The notes: a model not told the origin generated them from the sequence alone. A DNA stretch of 64,000 nucleotides from CAZGKW01 sp964526295 (GCA_964526295.1 CAZGKW010000009.1:57351-121350), one strand, 5' to 3'; numbered from the stretch's first letter, positions 16,144 to 30,086 are shown. Numbers and translations are program-made.

Positions 16144-16642
16144 GCGGTTCCGGGAAACGCGGCGGGCACGGAGACCCGCCGCGCCGAAAAGGAAGCAGGG
16201 CGGGCAGGCATCTGCCGCCGGGATGATGGCAGCGCTGCTCTGTGCCTTGGCCGTGGCGGGCTGCGCCTCGCCGGGCCAACACCGGTACCGCGAGGCCGAG
16301 CCCACCGGGCCGGAAGGGGCCCTCCGGCTGCGCGAAGCCGAAGATGCCCCGAGGGCCGAACGGGCGGCGCTCCTCGACGAGGCGGTCGCCCTGGCCCTCG
16401 AGGGCCGGTACGAGGAGGCCCGGAGCCGATTCGCCGTCCTTGCGGAGCGGGCCGAAGCGGCCGGCGACGCCGAGCACGCCTCCGAGTCCCTGTTCTGGCA
16501 GGGCTACTGCCTGGAGAAGGGGGGCCGGCCCGAGGAGGCCCGTCCGCTCTACGAGCGCGTGCTGCGGGACCATCCGGGGACGCCTGCCGCCCGCCAGGCC
16601 GGCCAGCGCCTCGAGCTGCTCGGGTCGCCTCCAATTCCGTAG
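16133..16642 (+). CDS. TPR-like lipoprotein
   Basis: 169 residues from an ATG overlapping the previous gene by 11 bp. A lipoprotein signal MMAALLCALAVAGC ends at Cys44. The preceding 30 residues are an unusually long basic leader encoded partly by a palindromic repeat (16157-16186). A shorter version would start at the ATG at 16223. The mature part has two tetratricopeptide-like helix pairs (LALEGRYEEARSRFAVLAER, SLFWQGYCLEKGGRPEEARP). It is probably a periplasmic scaffold in the same operon as the sigma factor. Confidence 0.75.
   Translation: MWARRFRETRRARRPAAPKRKQGGQASAAGMMAALLCALAVAGCASPGQHRYREAEPTGPEGALRLREAEDAPRAERAALLDEAVALALEGRYEEARSRFAVLAERAEAAGDAEHASESLFWQGYCLEKGGRPEEARPLYERVLRDHPGTPAARQAGQRLELLGSPPIP
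16157..16186. repeat. GC-rich palindromic repeat inside a coding region
   Basis: ACGCGGCGGG, CACGGAG, ACCCGCCGCGC. It is translated in the 16133 gene as part of RRARRPAAPKR, lengthening the lipoprotein leader. Confidence 0.7.
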
Positions 16643-16647
16643 TCAGC

Positions 16648-16692
16648 GGGAAAGTCCTTGCACTGGCCTCGGTGGACGGGGAAAGTCCTTTG
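16648..16692 (+). promoter_or_regulatory. direct repeats upstream of the first sulfatase
   Basis: GGGAAAGTCCTTG (16648-16660) and GGGGAAAGTCCTTTG (from 16678) recur 31 bp apart, close to three helical turns, in the 99-bp gap before the sulfatase. This is the layout of a tandem operator or activator site. No regulator is known. Confidence 0.35.
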
Positions 16693-16741
16693 CCTGCCCT
16701 GCGCTGGTGCGGGGCCGTCGACGCCGAAGGAGCTATCTCTC

Positions 16742-17965
16742 ATGCCTGACCGGCCGCCGAACTTCCTGATCGTCTTCATGGATGACATGGGTTGGGGCGA
16801 CATGGGCTGCTTCGGGTCCGACACGGCCATCCGGACGCCGCACATGGACGCGGTGGCCGCCCGCGGTGCGCAGTTGACCCAGATGTACTCGGCAGCGCCG
16901 ATCTGCACGCCTTCGCGGGCGGCGCTGCTGACCGGCCGGTACGCCCAGCGGATGGGCCTCTCGCGGGTGCTCTTTCCGCGGGACACAGTCGGCCTCGTTT
17001 CGCGGGACCGGACCGTCGCGGCGATGCTCCGCGACGCCGGCTACGCCACCTGCGCGATCGGCAAGTGGCATGTCGGGTGTCTGCCAAAGCACTACCCGAC
17101 GCGGCACGGATTCGACCACTTCTTCGGCCTGCCGTACTCGAACGACATGTCGCCGCTGCCTCTGCTGCGGGGCGAGGAGACCGTGGAGGAGGCCGCCGAC
17201 CAGGCATCGCTGACGCGCCGGTACACCGACGAGGCGATCCGCTTCATCGCGGAGCACCGTGACGAGCCGTTCCTGGTGTACCTGGCCCACACGATGCCTC
17301 ACATCCCGCTGCACGTGGAGGAGCAGTGGCGGGGCCGTTCGGCCGGGGGGCTCTACGGCGACACGATCGAGTGCATCGACTGGCACCTGGGGCGGCTGCT
17401 CGATCGGCTGGGCGAGCTGGAGCTGACGCAGGAGACGCTCGTCGTCGTGACGAGCGACAACGGCCCGTGGTTCGAGGGCAGTGCGGGTCCGTTCCGCGGC
17501 CGCAAGTTCGACGTCTACGAGGGCGGTGTGCGGGAGCCGTTCGTCGCCCAATGGCCGGGGCGCATCCCCGCCGGGCACGTCTGCGACGGGCCGGCCAGCC
17601 TGATGGACCTGATGCCGACTATGGCGGCCCTCGCCGGGGCCGAGATGCCGGCCGACCGGGTCATCGACGGGCTCGACATCTCGGCGGCGCTTTTCGGCGG
17701 GCCCGTGCCCGAGCGGGAGGCGTTCTACTACTACTTGCACGACACGCTCCAGGCCGTCCGGGTCGGCAGGTGGAAGCTCCACGTCGCGTTCGGCTTCGAC
17801 GACAAGACCCACGAGATGCCGCAGCTTTTCGACATGGAGGCGGACCCGGGCGAGAACTACAACCTGGCCCGGAACCATCCGGACGTCGTGGAGCGACTCC
17901 AGGGCATGATCGAGACGTTCGACGCCGAGGTGAAGGCGGACCTTGCCGCCCGTCCGGCACCGTGA
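16742..17965 (+). CDS. sulfatase (type I, formylglycine)
   Basis: 407 residues, ATG preceded by GAAGGAGC. It has the N-terminal metal site (FLIVFMDDMGWGD), the modification motif CTPSR (Cys55 becomes formylglycine), GKWH, and the metal site TSDNGPW. It would hydrolyse sulfate esters, probably on polysaccharides. Unlike most sulfatases of this clade it shows no signal peptide, so it may be cytoplasmic and act on imported oligosaccharides. No formylglycine-generating enzyme is in the window. The second sulfatase follows 39 bp later. Confidence 0.93.
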   Translation: MPDRPPNFLIVFMDDMGWGDMGCFGSDTAIRTPHMDAVAARGAQLTQMYSAAPICTPSRAALLTGRYAQRMGLSRVLFPRDTVGLVSRDRTVAAMLRDAGYATCAIGKWHVGCLPKHYPTRHGFDHFFGLPYSNDMSPLPLLRGEETVEEAADQASLTRRYTDEAIRFIAEHRDEPFLVYLAHTMPHIPLHVEEQWRGRSAGGLYGDTIECIDWHLGRLLDRLGELELTQETLVVVTSDNGPWFEGSAGPFRGRKFDVYEGGVREPFVAQWPGRIPAGHVCDGPASLMDLMPTMAALAGAEMPADRVIDGLDISAALFGGPVPEREAFYYYLHDTLQAVRVGRWKLHVAFGFDDKTHEMPQLFDMEADPGENYNLARNHPDVVERLQGMIETFDAEVKADLAARPAP

Positions 17966-18004
17966 TAGCGTAAGCGGCTCGTCGCCTGACCCGAAAGGAC
18001 CGTT

Positions 18005-19549
18005 ATGTACACCGACCTGCCGAACATCCTGCTGATCACCAGCGACCAGCAGCATTACTCGACGCTCGGCGCCGTCAACGACCGGATCCGCACGCCCGCC
18101 CTCGACCGCCTCTGCGCCGAGGGCACCCGCTTCGACCGGTGCTACTGCCCCAACCCGACGTGCACCCCGACGCGGGCCTCCATCGTCACGGGCATGTACC
18201 CGTCGCAGCACGGAGCGTGGTCGCTCGGGACGAAGCTCTTCGAGGACGTGCCGACCGTCGGCGACCTCTTGCAGGACGCCGGTTACGCGACGACTCTCGT
18301 CGGCAAGGCCCACTTCCAGCCGCTGGCGACCGAGCCGGGCTACGAGTCGCTGGAGTGCCAGCCGATCCTGCGGGACCTCGACTTCTGGCGGAGCTTCCAC
18401 GGGCCGTGGTACGGGTTCGAGCACGTCGAAGTGGCCCGGATGCACGGCGACGAGTCGCACGCCGGCCAGCACTACGCCATCTGGATGGAGGAGCGGGGCC
18501 TGAAGGACTGGCGGGACTACTTCCAGGCCTGGCCGCCCGAGCCCGACCGCAAGGGCAAGCGGCAGCACTATTGGGAGGCCGAGGAGCGCGTCTGGCGGAT
18601 CCCCGAGCAGATGCACTACACCCGCTGGACGGGCGAGCGGACCCGGGCGGCCATCGAGCGGGCCGCCGCCGCCGAGCGCCCGTTCTTCGCCTGGGCGTCG
18701 TTCCACGACCCGCACCCGCCGTACGTCGTCCCGGAGCCCTGGGCCACCATGTACCGGCCCGAAGACATGGTGCCGGGGTCGCTGACGCCCGGCGAGCACG
18801 AGAAGAACCCGCTGGCGTTTCGCCTGACGCAGGACCCGGACGCCTCGGCCAAGTTCCGCGACCATTTCTTCGAGGACCACGGCATTCACGGCGGCCACTG
18901 CCAGAAGCGCGACCCCGAAGAGATTAAAAAGGACATGGCCATCTATTACGGGATGACCTCGTTCATGGACGACGAGATCGGCCGGACGCTCGACACGCTC
19001 GAGGGCCTCGGTCTGGCCCAGAACACCCTCGTCGTCTTCACCACCGACCACGGCCACTTCCTGGGGCAGCACGGCCTGGTGGCCAAGGGGCCGTTCCACT
19101 ACGAGGACATGCTGCGTCTGCCGATGATCGTCCGTTGGCCGGGGCGAGTCCCCGCGGGAAAGGTCAGCACGGCCATCCAGAACCTCATCGACTATCCCGT
19201 GACGTTCCTCGCCGCCGCCGACGTGCCCGTCCCCGGCGAGATGACCGGCCTCAACCAGCTCGAGACGTGGTCCGGCGGGGGAGCGGCACGCACGTGGAGC
19301 ATCACGGAGAACCGCCACACCCTGACGAACGTCCACCTCCGGACCTACGTCAACGACCGCTACAAAATCACCGTGTGGCGAAAGGGCGAGGACGGCGAGC
19401 TGTTCGACCTCCGGGAGGACCCCGGCGAGGTGAACAACCTGTGGCACGAGCCGTCGGCCCAGGCCCTCAAGGGCCGGCTCCTCTACGAATTCATGCAGGC
19501 CACGCTGGCCTGTGAGAGTACCGCCATGCCGCGCATCGCCGGGGCGTAA
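18005..19549 (+). CDS. sulfatase (type I), second copy
   Basis: 514 residues with NILLITSDQQH (metal site), the modification motif CTPTR (Cys53), GKAHF, HDPHPPY and FTTDHGHFLGQHG. The CTPTR variant with Thr is within the accepted signature. No signal peptide, as for its neighbour. It is longer than the first sulfatase and belongs to a different subfamily, so it is not a tandem duplicate. Start ATG follows CGAAAGGACC. Substrate unknown. Confidence 0.93.
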   Translation: MYTDLPNILLITSDQQHYSTLGAVNDRIRTPALDRLCAEGTRFDRCYCPNPTCTPTRASIVTGMYPSQHGAWSLGTKLFEDVPTVGDLLQDAGYATTLVGKAHFQPLATEPGYESLECQPILRDLDFWRSFHGPWYGFEHVEVARMHGDESHAGQHYAIWMEERGLKDWRDYFQAWPPEPDRKGKRQHYWEAEERVWRIPEQMHYTRWTGERTRAAIERAAAAERPFFAWASFHDPHPPYVVPEPWATMYRPEDMVPGSLTPGEHEKNPLAFRLTQDPDASAKFRDHFFEDHGIHGGHCQKRDPEEIKKDMAIYYGMTSFMDDEIGRTLDTLEGLGLAQNTLVVFTTDHGHFLGQHGLVAKGPFHYEDMLRLPMIVRWPGRVPAGKVSTAIQNLIDYPVTFLAAADVPVPGEMTGLNQLETWSGGGAARTWSITENRHTLTNVHLRTYVNDRYKITVWRKGEDGELFDLREDPGEVNNLWHEPSAQALKGRLLYEFMQATLACESTAMPRIAGA

Positions 19550-19581
19550 ACCCCGCCTGCCGTCGGGGCCGTGGTTTCGGC

Positions 19582-19609
19582 TTGCCTCGGGCCTGTTCCT
19601 CATTATCAT
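19582..19609 (+). promoter_or_regulatory. candidate sigma-70-type promoter
   Basis: TTGCCT (19582-19587), 16 bp, TATCAT (19604-19609, five of six), 53 bp upstream of the ATG at 19662. Confidence 0.4.
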
Positions 19610-19661
19610 CTACGTGGTCGGCCCCCAAATCTCCGGGCTCGGGTGAGGCGCAGCCGCCGCC

Positions 19662-21242
19662 ATGCCGTACATTGAGGTGCTCCAGAGCGGGAAGCTGGTC
19701 CGGCGGCAGTACGTCCCGCCGGAGCGTGCCGCCCGCGGGTGCGTGCTGCGTCTGGCGAACATCGGCCGCCTGTGCCTGCGGGTGGGCGAGTCGAAGACGG
19801 TGGGGTCGTGCGAGATCCGCGTCGTGCCGGACGACGCGGTCCCCCAGACCGCCCCGGCCCCCGCCGTCGGAAGTCCTCCCGTTCGTACGGCCTCGACGGA
19901 AGCGCGTCTCGCTGCCGCGGCGGTCGCTGGCGAGGCAGCGCCGCCGCCCCGGGAGACGGCCGGCCCGGAAGCGGAGTCCTCCGACGCCGGCGCCGTCGGT
20001 CCGGCCGAGCGCCCGGACCGACGCCGCCCCTGGCTGGCGGTCCGCATCGGGGTCCTCGCCGCGGCGCTGGTCCTGCTGGCGTACGCGATCTACCGGATCG
20101 CCGTGCCCGGCGGGCCGCCCGTCGACGAAGGCCCCCTCACGCGGGACCGGTTCGTCGTCTATCTGATGATCGGCCACTCGAACATGGACGGCCGCTCCCG
20201 GGACCCCGACCTCGAGCCCCATCCTCGGGCCTGGCGGTACGCCTCGGGCCGGGAGGTCCCGTGGGTGCTCGCCGTGGACGGGAAGCGCGGCGGGCCGTTC
20301 ATGCCCATGCTGAAGGGCCTCGCCGAGGTCTACCCGGACCGCTACTTCGCCGTCATCCATCGAGGCGTCAGCGGCGGAAGCATCGTTAAGCATTTCCGCC
20401 GGGGTGAGCGGCGCTACGACGAGCTGATCAAGGCGGCCCGCGAGATCCGGCCCCACGCGACGCTCGGCGGCGTCCTTTCGATGCTGGGACGGATCGAGTC
20501 GAAGAAGCAGGACATGGCCGAGCGTTTCGGCGACGACTACGCGGCCATGATCCGCGAGTTCCGGGAGGACCTGGACGACCCGACGCTGCCGTTCGTCGTG
20601 ACGCAGATCGAGGCGGAGTCGCCGAGGCGCGAAAAGTACCAGGACCCGATCGAGGCCGGGATCGCCGCCCTCCCCGAGCGGCTGCCTCACGTCGCCGTCA
20701 TCCCCACCGACGGCCTGCCGCTGACCGACGCGACGCACTTCAACACGGAGGGCTACCGCGGGTGGGCCGAACGGGTGGTCCGGACGGTCCGGCGGCGACG
20801 ATGGGTCCCCCGCCGCCGCGACCCGACGCCGCTGCCGTACGAGCTGGCGTCGCTCCTCGAATCGGGCACGCTCCTCGCGACGGATGATCCCGGCGACCCT
20901 TGCCGCGTCGTCGCACGGGTGACGCGCACCTCGACGCCCCTTGCGCCGGCGGACATCGCGCCCTATCGCGAGGCGCTCATCTGCACGGAGTACGAGGTCG
21001 TCCGGCGGATCGAGGGGCGGCTTCGCGGGAAGCGGCTGCTGGCCCGCCAGCTCGCCCTGGAGGACGGCCGGCTGCTCCCGCCGGCCGAGTACGAGGTCGG
21101 CGACGTTCACGAGCTGACCGTGTGGCCGTGGGACAGCTTGGAGCGGTTCCACAGCCTGCCGGTGGCCGACGAGGTCTCGTCGCTGGAGGACGAGCTGTAC
21201 TACGTGTTCGCCTCGCGTCCGGCGCCCCAGCCGGCCGAGTAG
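19662..21242 (+). CDS. membrane protein with SGNH / sialate O-acetylesterase-like domain
   Basis: 526 residues. The N-terminal 60 residues form a small beta-rich domain (MPYIEVLQSGKLVRRQYV, LRLANIGRLCLRVGES), which may be an FHA-like or similar surface domain. A low-complexity Ala/Pro linker follows, then one membrane helix (about 126-146). The central domain has GHSNMDG (residues 171-177, nucleophile Ser173), an IEAES segment and DATHFN (Asp/His), the catalytic pattern of SGNH esterases related to sialate O-acetylesterases. About 130 C-terminal residues are unassigned. It probably deacetylates glycans outside the membrane and fits with the neighbouring sulfatases. Confidence 0.8.
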   Translation: MPYIEVLQSGKLVRRQYVPPERAARGCVLRLANIGRLCLRVGESKTVGSCEIRVVPDDAVPQTAPAPAVGSPPVRTASTEARLAAAAVAGEAAPPPRETAGPEAESSDAGAVGPAERPDRRRPWLAVRIGVLAAALVLLAYAIYRIAVPGGPPVDEGPLTRDRFVVYLMIGHSNMDGRSRDPDLEPHPRAWRYASGREVPWVLAVDGKRGGPFMPMLKGLAEVYPDRYFAVIHRGVSGGSIVKHFRRGERRYDELIKAAREIRPHATLGGVLSMLGRIESKKQDMAERFGDDYAAMIREFREDLDDPTLPFVVTQIEAESPRREKYQDPIEAGIAALPERLPHVAVIPTDGLPLTDATHFNTEGYRGWAERVVRTVRRRRWVPRRRDPTPLPYELASLLESGTLLATDDPGDPCRVVARVTRTSTPLAPADIAPYREALICTEYEVVRRIEGRLRGKRLLARQLALEDGRLLPPAEYEVGDVHELTVWPWDSLERFHSLPVADEVSSLEDELYYVFASRPAPQPAE

Positions 21243-21335
21243 GCCCGCCCGCGATTTCATCCCTCGCTTGCCGCCGCGCCGCCGGTGTGTCTAGACTGGA
21301 CGGAGGCGACCGGGGGACTCCTGAGGAGGCGACCG

Positions 21336-22247
21336 ATGGAGATGCGAACGTTCGGCAGGACGGGCCTGGAGGTGACGCCGCTCGGGTTCGGCGGGGCGGA
21401 GGTCGGCGTTCGCGACCTCTCGGCGGAAGAGAAGGACCGGGTCCTGTGCGGCATCCTCGACGCCGGCATCAACGTCCTCGACACCGCCGCCTGCTACGGC
21501 GAATCGGAGGAGACGATCGGCCGGGCCGTTGGCGATCGCCGCGACGAGTTCGTCCTCGTCACGAAGTGCGGCCACTCCGTCGCCGCCGACGATCCGCCCG
21601 AGTGGACCGCCGAGGTCGTCGCGGCCAGCCTCGACCGGTCGCTCGGGCTTCTGAAGACCGACCGGGTCGACGTCCTGCTGCTGCACTCCTGCGGGGCGGA
21701 GCACTTCCAGGACGAGGGCCTCATGGGCGCTCTGGAGAAGGCGAAGTCGTCCGGCAAGGCCCGCTTCGTCGGCTACAGCGGCGACGCCGCCGACGCCGAA
21801 GAGGCCGTCGCGCTCGACGTCTTCGACGTCCTGGAGACGAGTGTCAGCATCTGTGACCAGCAGGGCATCGAGCGCTACCTGCCGGGCGCCCGGGAGGCGG
21901 GGCTGGGCGTCCTGGCGAAGCGGCCCATCGCCAACGCCGCCTGGCTCGGCCGCGAAGGACGCGAGGGGTTCTACCGGGACTACGTCACGCCGTACGTCGA
22001 GCGGCTGACGACGATGGGCTTTACACCCGAGTCGCTCGGCTTCGACGGGTCGTGGGTCGAGCTGGCCCTGCGGTTCACCGTGTTCCAGCCGGGCGTCCAC
22101 ACGGCCATCGTGGGGACCACGAACCTGGACCACGTCCGGGAGAACGTAAAGCTGGTCGAGAAAGGCCGGCTGCCTGAGGACGTCGTGACGAAGCTCCGCG
22201 ACCTGTGGCGGTTGAGCGACGACGGCTCGTGGGTCGGCCAGGGCTAG
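21336..22247 (+). CDS. aldo/keto reductase
   Basis: 303 residues from the ATG at 21336 with GAGGAGG upstream. The catalytic tetrad is visible: Asp49 and Tyr54 (VLDTAACYGESEE), Lys77 (VTKCGH), His117 (LLLHSCG). The C-terminal half (TAIVGTTNLDHVRENV) fits NADPH-dependent reductases of the Tas/YdjG branch. Substrate unknown. The gene ends tail-to-tail with gltD, overlapping by 4 bp, with no room for a terminator. Confidence 0.9.
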   Translation: MEMRTFGRTGLEVTPLGFGGAEVGVRDLSAEEKDRVLCGILDAGINVLDTAACYGESEETIGRAVGDRRDEFVLVTKCGHSVAADDPPEWTAEVVAASLDRSLGLLKTDRVDVLLLHSCGAEHFQDEGLMGALEKAKSSGKARFVGYSGDAADAEEAVALDVFDVLETSVSICDQQGIERYLPGAREAGLGVLAKRPIANAAWLGREGREGFYRDYVTPYVERLTTMGFTPESLGFDGSWVELALRFTVFQPGVHTAIVGTTNLDHVRENVKLVEKGRLPEDVVTKLRDLWRLSDDGSWVGQG

Positions 22248-23669
22248 GCCGTCTCGCGGAGGTAGCGGTCGACCGATTCGGCGGCCCGGCGGCCGTGGCT
22301 GATCGCGCGGACCACCAGCGACGCCCCGGTCGTCGCGTCGCCGGCGGCGAAGACGCTCTCGGCGCTCGTCCGGTAGGCTTCGTCCACGACGATGTGGCCC
22401 CGCGCGTCGCGGTCGAGGTCCATGTCCCGGACCAGCTTCCCGTGCTCGGTCCGGAGGAACCCCAAGGCCAGCAGGACGAGCTGGGCGGGCAGTTCGAACT
22501 GCGTGTCCGACACCTCCTCGAACGTTCGCCTTCCGTGCTCGTCGGGCTCGGACCACTCGATGTGAACGCACCGGACGGCCCGGACGTGGATGTCGAAGCC
22601 CAGGAACTCCTTCGTCACGACGCTCCACATCCGCTCGCAGCCCTCCTCGTGGGAGGTGCTGGTCCGCATGATGCTGGGCCAGGTGGGCCAGGGGTCCTCC
22701 ACGGCCCGCTCCGGGGGCGGCTCGGGGAGGATTTCAATCTGGGTGATGCTCCCGGCGCCCTGCCGCCGGGCTGTCCCGACGCAGTCCGAGCCCGTGTCGC
22801 CCCCGCCGATGACGACCACGTCGAGGCCGGCGGCGTCGATCCGCTCACGGTGCGGGACCTCTTCGCCCGCGTTCACGCGGTTCTGCTGCACCAGGTAGGG
22901 CATGGCGAAGTGGATGCCTTCAAGGCCCCGCCCCGGGACCACGAGGTCGCGCGGCACGCCGGCCCCGGCGGTCAGGAGCACCGCGTCGAACGTCCGCCGC
23001 AGGTACCGGGCCGAGAGGTCGACGCCGACCTCGACCTGGGTCTCGAACGTGACTCCCTCGGCCCGCATCTGGTCGAGCCGCCGGTCGATGATCCACTTCT
23101 CAAGCTTGAAGTCCGGGATGCCGTAGCGGAGGATGCCGCCGACCCGGTCGCTCTTCTCGAAGACGACCACGTCGTGGCCGGCCCGGGCGAGCTGCTGGGC
23201 GGCGGCCAGGCCCGCCGGCCCGGAGCCGACGATGGCCACGCGCCGGCCCGTCTTCGTCTCGGGGGGTTCGGGCTGGATCCATCCCTCCTCGAAGCCCCGC
23301 TCCACGACCTGGAGCTCGACCTGCCGGATCGAGACCGGGCCGATGTTGATCGAGAGCGTGCAGGCCGCCTCGCACGGGGCCGGGCAGACGCGGCCCGTCA
23401 CCTCGGGGAAATTGTTCGTGGCGTGCAGCAGCTCCAGCGCCCGCCGCCAGTGGCCCCGGTAGAGGGCATCGTTGAACTCCGGGACCCGGTTCGCCACGGG
23501 ACAGCCGAAGATGTGGCAGTACGGGATGCCACAGTCCATGCACCGCGAGGCCTGGGTCCGGAGATCGTCCTCCGGGAGGCGCGCGGGGATCTCCCGCCAG
23601 TCGCGGACCCGCTCCTCGACGGGCCGCTTGGACGGTTCCCGCCGCTCGTGTTCGATGAAACCCGTCTCT

Positions 23670-23677
<8 letters not shown>
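22244..23677 (-). CDS. gltD: glutamate synthase (NADPH) small subunit
   Basis: 477 residues from the ATG at 23677, which has GAGGAGG inside the end of gltB and overlaps that gene by 8 bp. The N-terminal iron-sulfur region (CMDCGIPYC, then CPAPCEAAC) holds two [4Fe-4S] clusters. FAD-binding GSGPAG is at 151-156, the NADPH-binding GGGDTG at 291-296, and the closing FAD motif FAAGDAT at 443-449. It passes electrons from NADPH to GltB. Normal length, no lost residues. Confidence 0.96.
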
Positions 23678-28247
<4,570 letters not shown>

Positions 28248-28480
28248 CGTGGTACGGCTTTCGTCTACGTCACCCCAGGCTCCATTCTTCGTGGTATCGG
28301 GCCATCGAGCAAGCGAATTGACCGGGCCCCCCGGGGCCCCTCAGGGCCGGTCCTCGCCGACGCCGAACCGCGGGGGCGCCCCACCGTGAGGCGCCCCCTT
28401 GGCCACGCAAGAGGGGACACGACCCTCTCGTCTCCTGTCGATGCCGATGTCGTGGCTCGCGCCAACGCTTCGACCGGCGC
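28248..28480. other. gap between glnA and gltB, no gene seen
   Basis: This stretch has no credible coding frame on either strand. It has a GGGCCCCCCGGGGCCCC palindrome near 28324-28340 and presumably carries the gltB promoter on the minus strand, but I could not find a convincing -24/-12 or -35/-10 pair there. Confidence 0.4.
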
Positions 28481-28507
28481 GTTTCGCCGGCCCGCTTGCG
28501 GGCCGCG
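28481..28507 (-). terminator. hairpin after glnA
   Basis: GGCCCGC-TT-GCGGGCC is a perfect inverted repeat immediately downstream of the glnA stop. The surrounding 27 bp match the element after the ABC permease at 11475-11501. No U-run follows, so termination is inferred from placement and the stem. Confidence 0.45.
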
Positions 28508-28512
28508 CGCCG

Positions 28513-29973
28513 CTAGCTGTCGTAGTACAGGTGGAACTCGTAGGGGTGCGGCCGAAGGGCCAGCTCCTGAAGCTCGTTTTCCCGCTTCCACTCGATCCAG
28601 CCCTCGACCAGGTCGTCGGTGAACACGCTGCCCTTGGTGAGGAACGCGTGGTCGCCTTCGAGGGCGTCGATGGCCTCCTCCAGGGAGCCGGGCGTCTTGG
28701 GGTACTGGGCCAGCTCCTCGGGGGTCATCTCGTAGATGTCGCGGTCGAGGGTCTCGCCCGGCTCGATGGCGTTCTCGATGCCGTCCAGGGCGGCCATCAG
28801 CATCGCCGTCCACGCCAGGTACCCGTTGCACGTCGGGTCGGGGCAGCGGAACTCGAGCCGCTTGGCCTTGGGGCTGGGCGAATACATCGGGATGCGGATG
28901 CCGGCCGAGCGGTTCCGGGCCGACATGACCAGGTTGACCGGGGCTTCGAACCCGGGGACGAGGCGGCGATAGGAGTTCGTGGTCGGCGCGGCGAAGGCGA
29001 GGATCGCCGGGGCGTGCTTCAGGATGCCCCCGGCCGCGTGCAGTCCCAGCTCCGACAGCCCCCCGTAGCCCTCGCCGGCGAAGAGCGGCTTGCCGCCCTT
29101 CCACAGCGAGAAGTGCGTGTGCATGCCGCTGCCGTTGTCCTCGAAGACCGGCTTCGGCATGAACGTGACGGTCTTGCCGTGCTGCTTGGCGACGTTTTTG
29201 ATAATGTACTTATACCACATAAACTGGTCGCCCATCTTCAGCAGCGGCGAGTACTCCATGTCGATCTCGGCCTGGCCGGCGGTGGCCACCTCGTGGTGGT
29301 GGGCCTCGACGCGGATGCCGATCTTGCGCATGGCGTAGACCATCTCGCCCCGCAGGTCGTGGAAGGTGTCGGTCGGGCTGACGGGGAAGTACCCCCCCTT
29401 GAAGCTGGGCTTGTAGCCAAGGTTCGGCTCCTCGAACCGGGCGCTGTTCCAAGCCCCCTCGACCGAGTCGATCTCGTACATCCCCGTGTGCTGGTTCTGC
29501 TGGAACCGGACCTGATCGAAAATGAAGAACTCCGGCTCGGGCCCGATGTGGCACGTGTCGGCGACGCCCGTCTTCCTCAGGTACGCCTCGCCCTTGCGGG
29601 CCACGTGCCGCGGGTCGCGGGTGTAGTCCTCCCGCGTGATCGGGTCGACGATGTTGGCGATGACGCTGACCGTCGGACGGGCGAAGAACGGGTCGATGCG
29701 GGCGGTGGCGGCGTCGGGGACGGCCATCATGTCCGAGACGTGAATGCCCTGCCAGCCCCGGATGCTGGACCCGTCGAACCCGACCCCCTCCTCGAACGTC
29801 CCCTCGTCCCACGTCTCGACGGGAAACGAGCAGTGCTGCCAGCTTCCCAACAGGTCCGTGAACTTCAGGTCCGCCATCTCGACGCCGTGCTTCTTGCAGG
29901 TGGCGAAGAACTGCTCCGGCGTCTCGACCTTCAGGAACGCCTTCTCGATGTCGCTTCGTTCGACGTCGCTCAT
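28513..29973 (-). CDS. glnA: type I glutamine synthetase
   Basis: 486 residues from the ATG at 29973 with AAGGAG upstream; the longer frame was rejected. Family motifs are FDGSSIRGW, the metal-site IGPEPEFF, the latch NGSGMHTHFS, and the segment RNRSAGIRIP. The adenylylation-site region reads DRDIYEMTPEE, so the Tyr modified by GlnE in proteobacteria is present. It fixes ammonium onto glutamate. It is preceded by a sigma-54 promoter and two palindromes, so nitrogen-controlled transcription is likely. Confidence 0.97.
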   Translation of the reverse strand: MSDVERSDIEKAFLKVETPEQFFATCKKHGVEMADLKFTDLLGSWQHCSFPVETWDEGTFEEGVGFDGSSIRGWQGIHVSDMMAVPDAATARIDPFFARPTVSVIANIVDPITREDYTRDPRHVARKGEAYLRKTGVADTCHIGPEPEFFIFDQVRFQQNQHTGMYEIDSVEGAWNSARFEEPNLGYKPSFKGGYFPVSPTDTFHDLRGEMVYAMRKIGIRVEAHHHEVATAGQAEIDMEYSPLLKMGDQFMWYKYIIKNVAKQHGKTVTFMPKPVFEDNGSGMHTHFSLWKGGKPLFAGEGYGGLSELGLHAAGGILKHAPAILAFAAPTTNSYRRLVPGFEAPVNLVMSARNRSAGIRIPMYSPSPKAKRLEFRCPDPTCNGYLAWTAMLMAALDGIENAIEPGETLDRDIYEMTPEELAQYPKTPGSLEEAIDALEGDHAFLTKGSVFTDDLVEGWIEWKRENELQELALRPHPYEFHLYYDS

Positions 29974-30086
29974 CGTGTGCTCCTTCCGGGCCGTGCCCAT
30001 TGCGTGGTCGGTGCGCCGTGTCCTTGGCCCCAATGGCGCAGGTTCGAGATTATGGCCCTTGGCGGGCCTGGCTTGCCACGCTATAT

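Noticed and set aside
16733..19609. 958-codon minus-strand frame opposite the sulfatases
   Set aside because: Pure shadow of the sulfatase codon pattern, full of Arg, Val, His and Gly with no motif.
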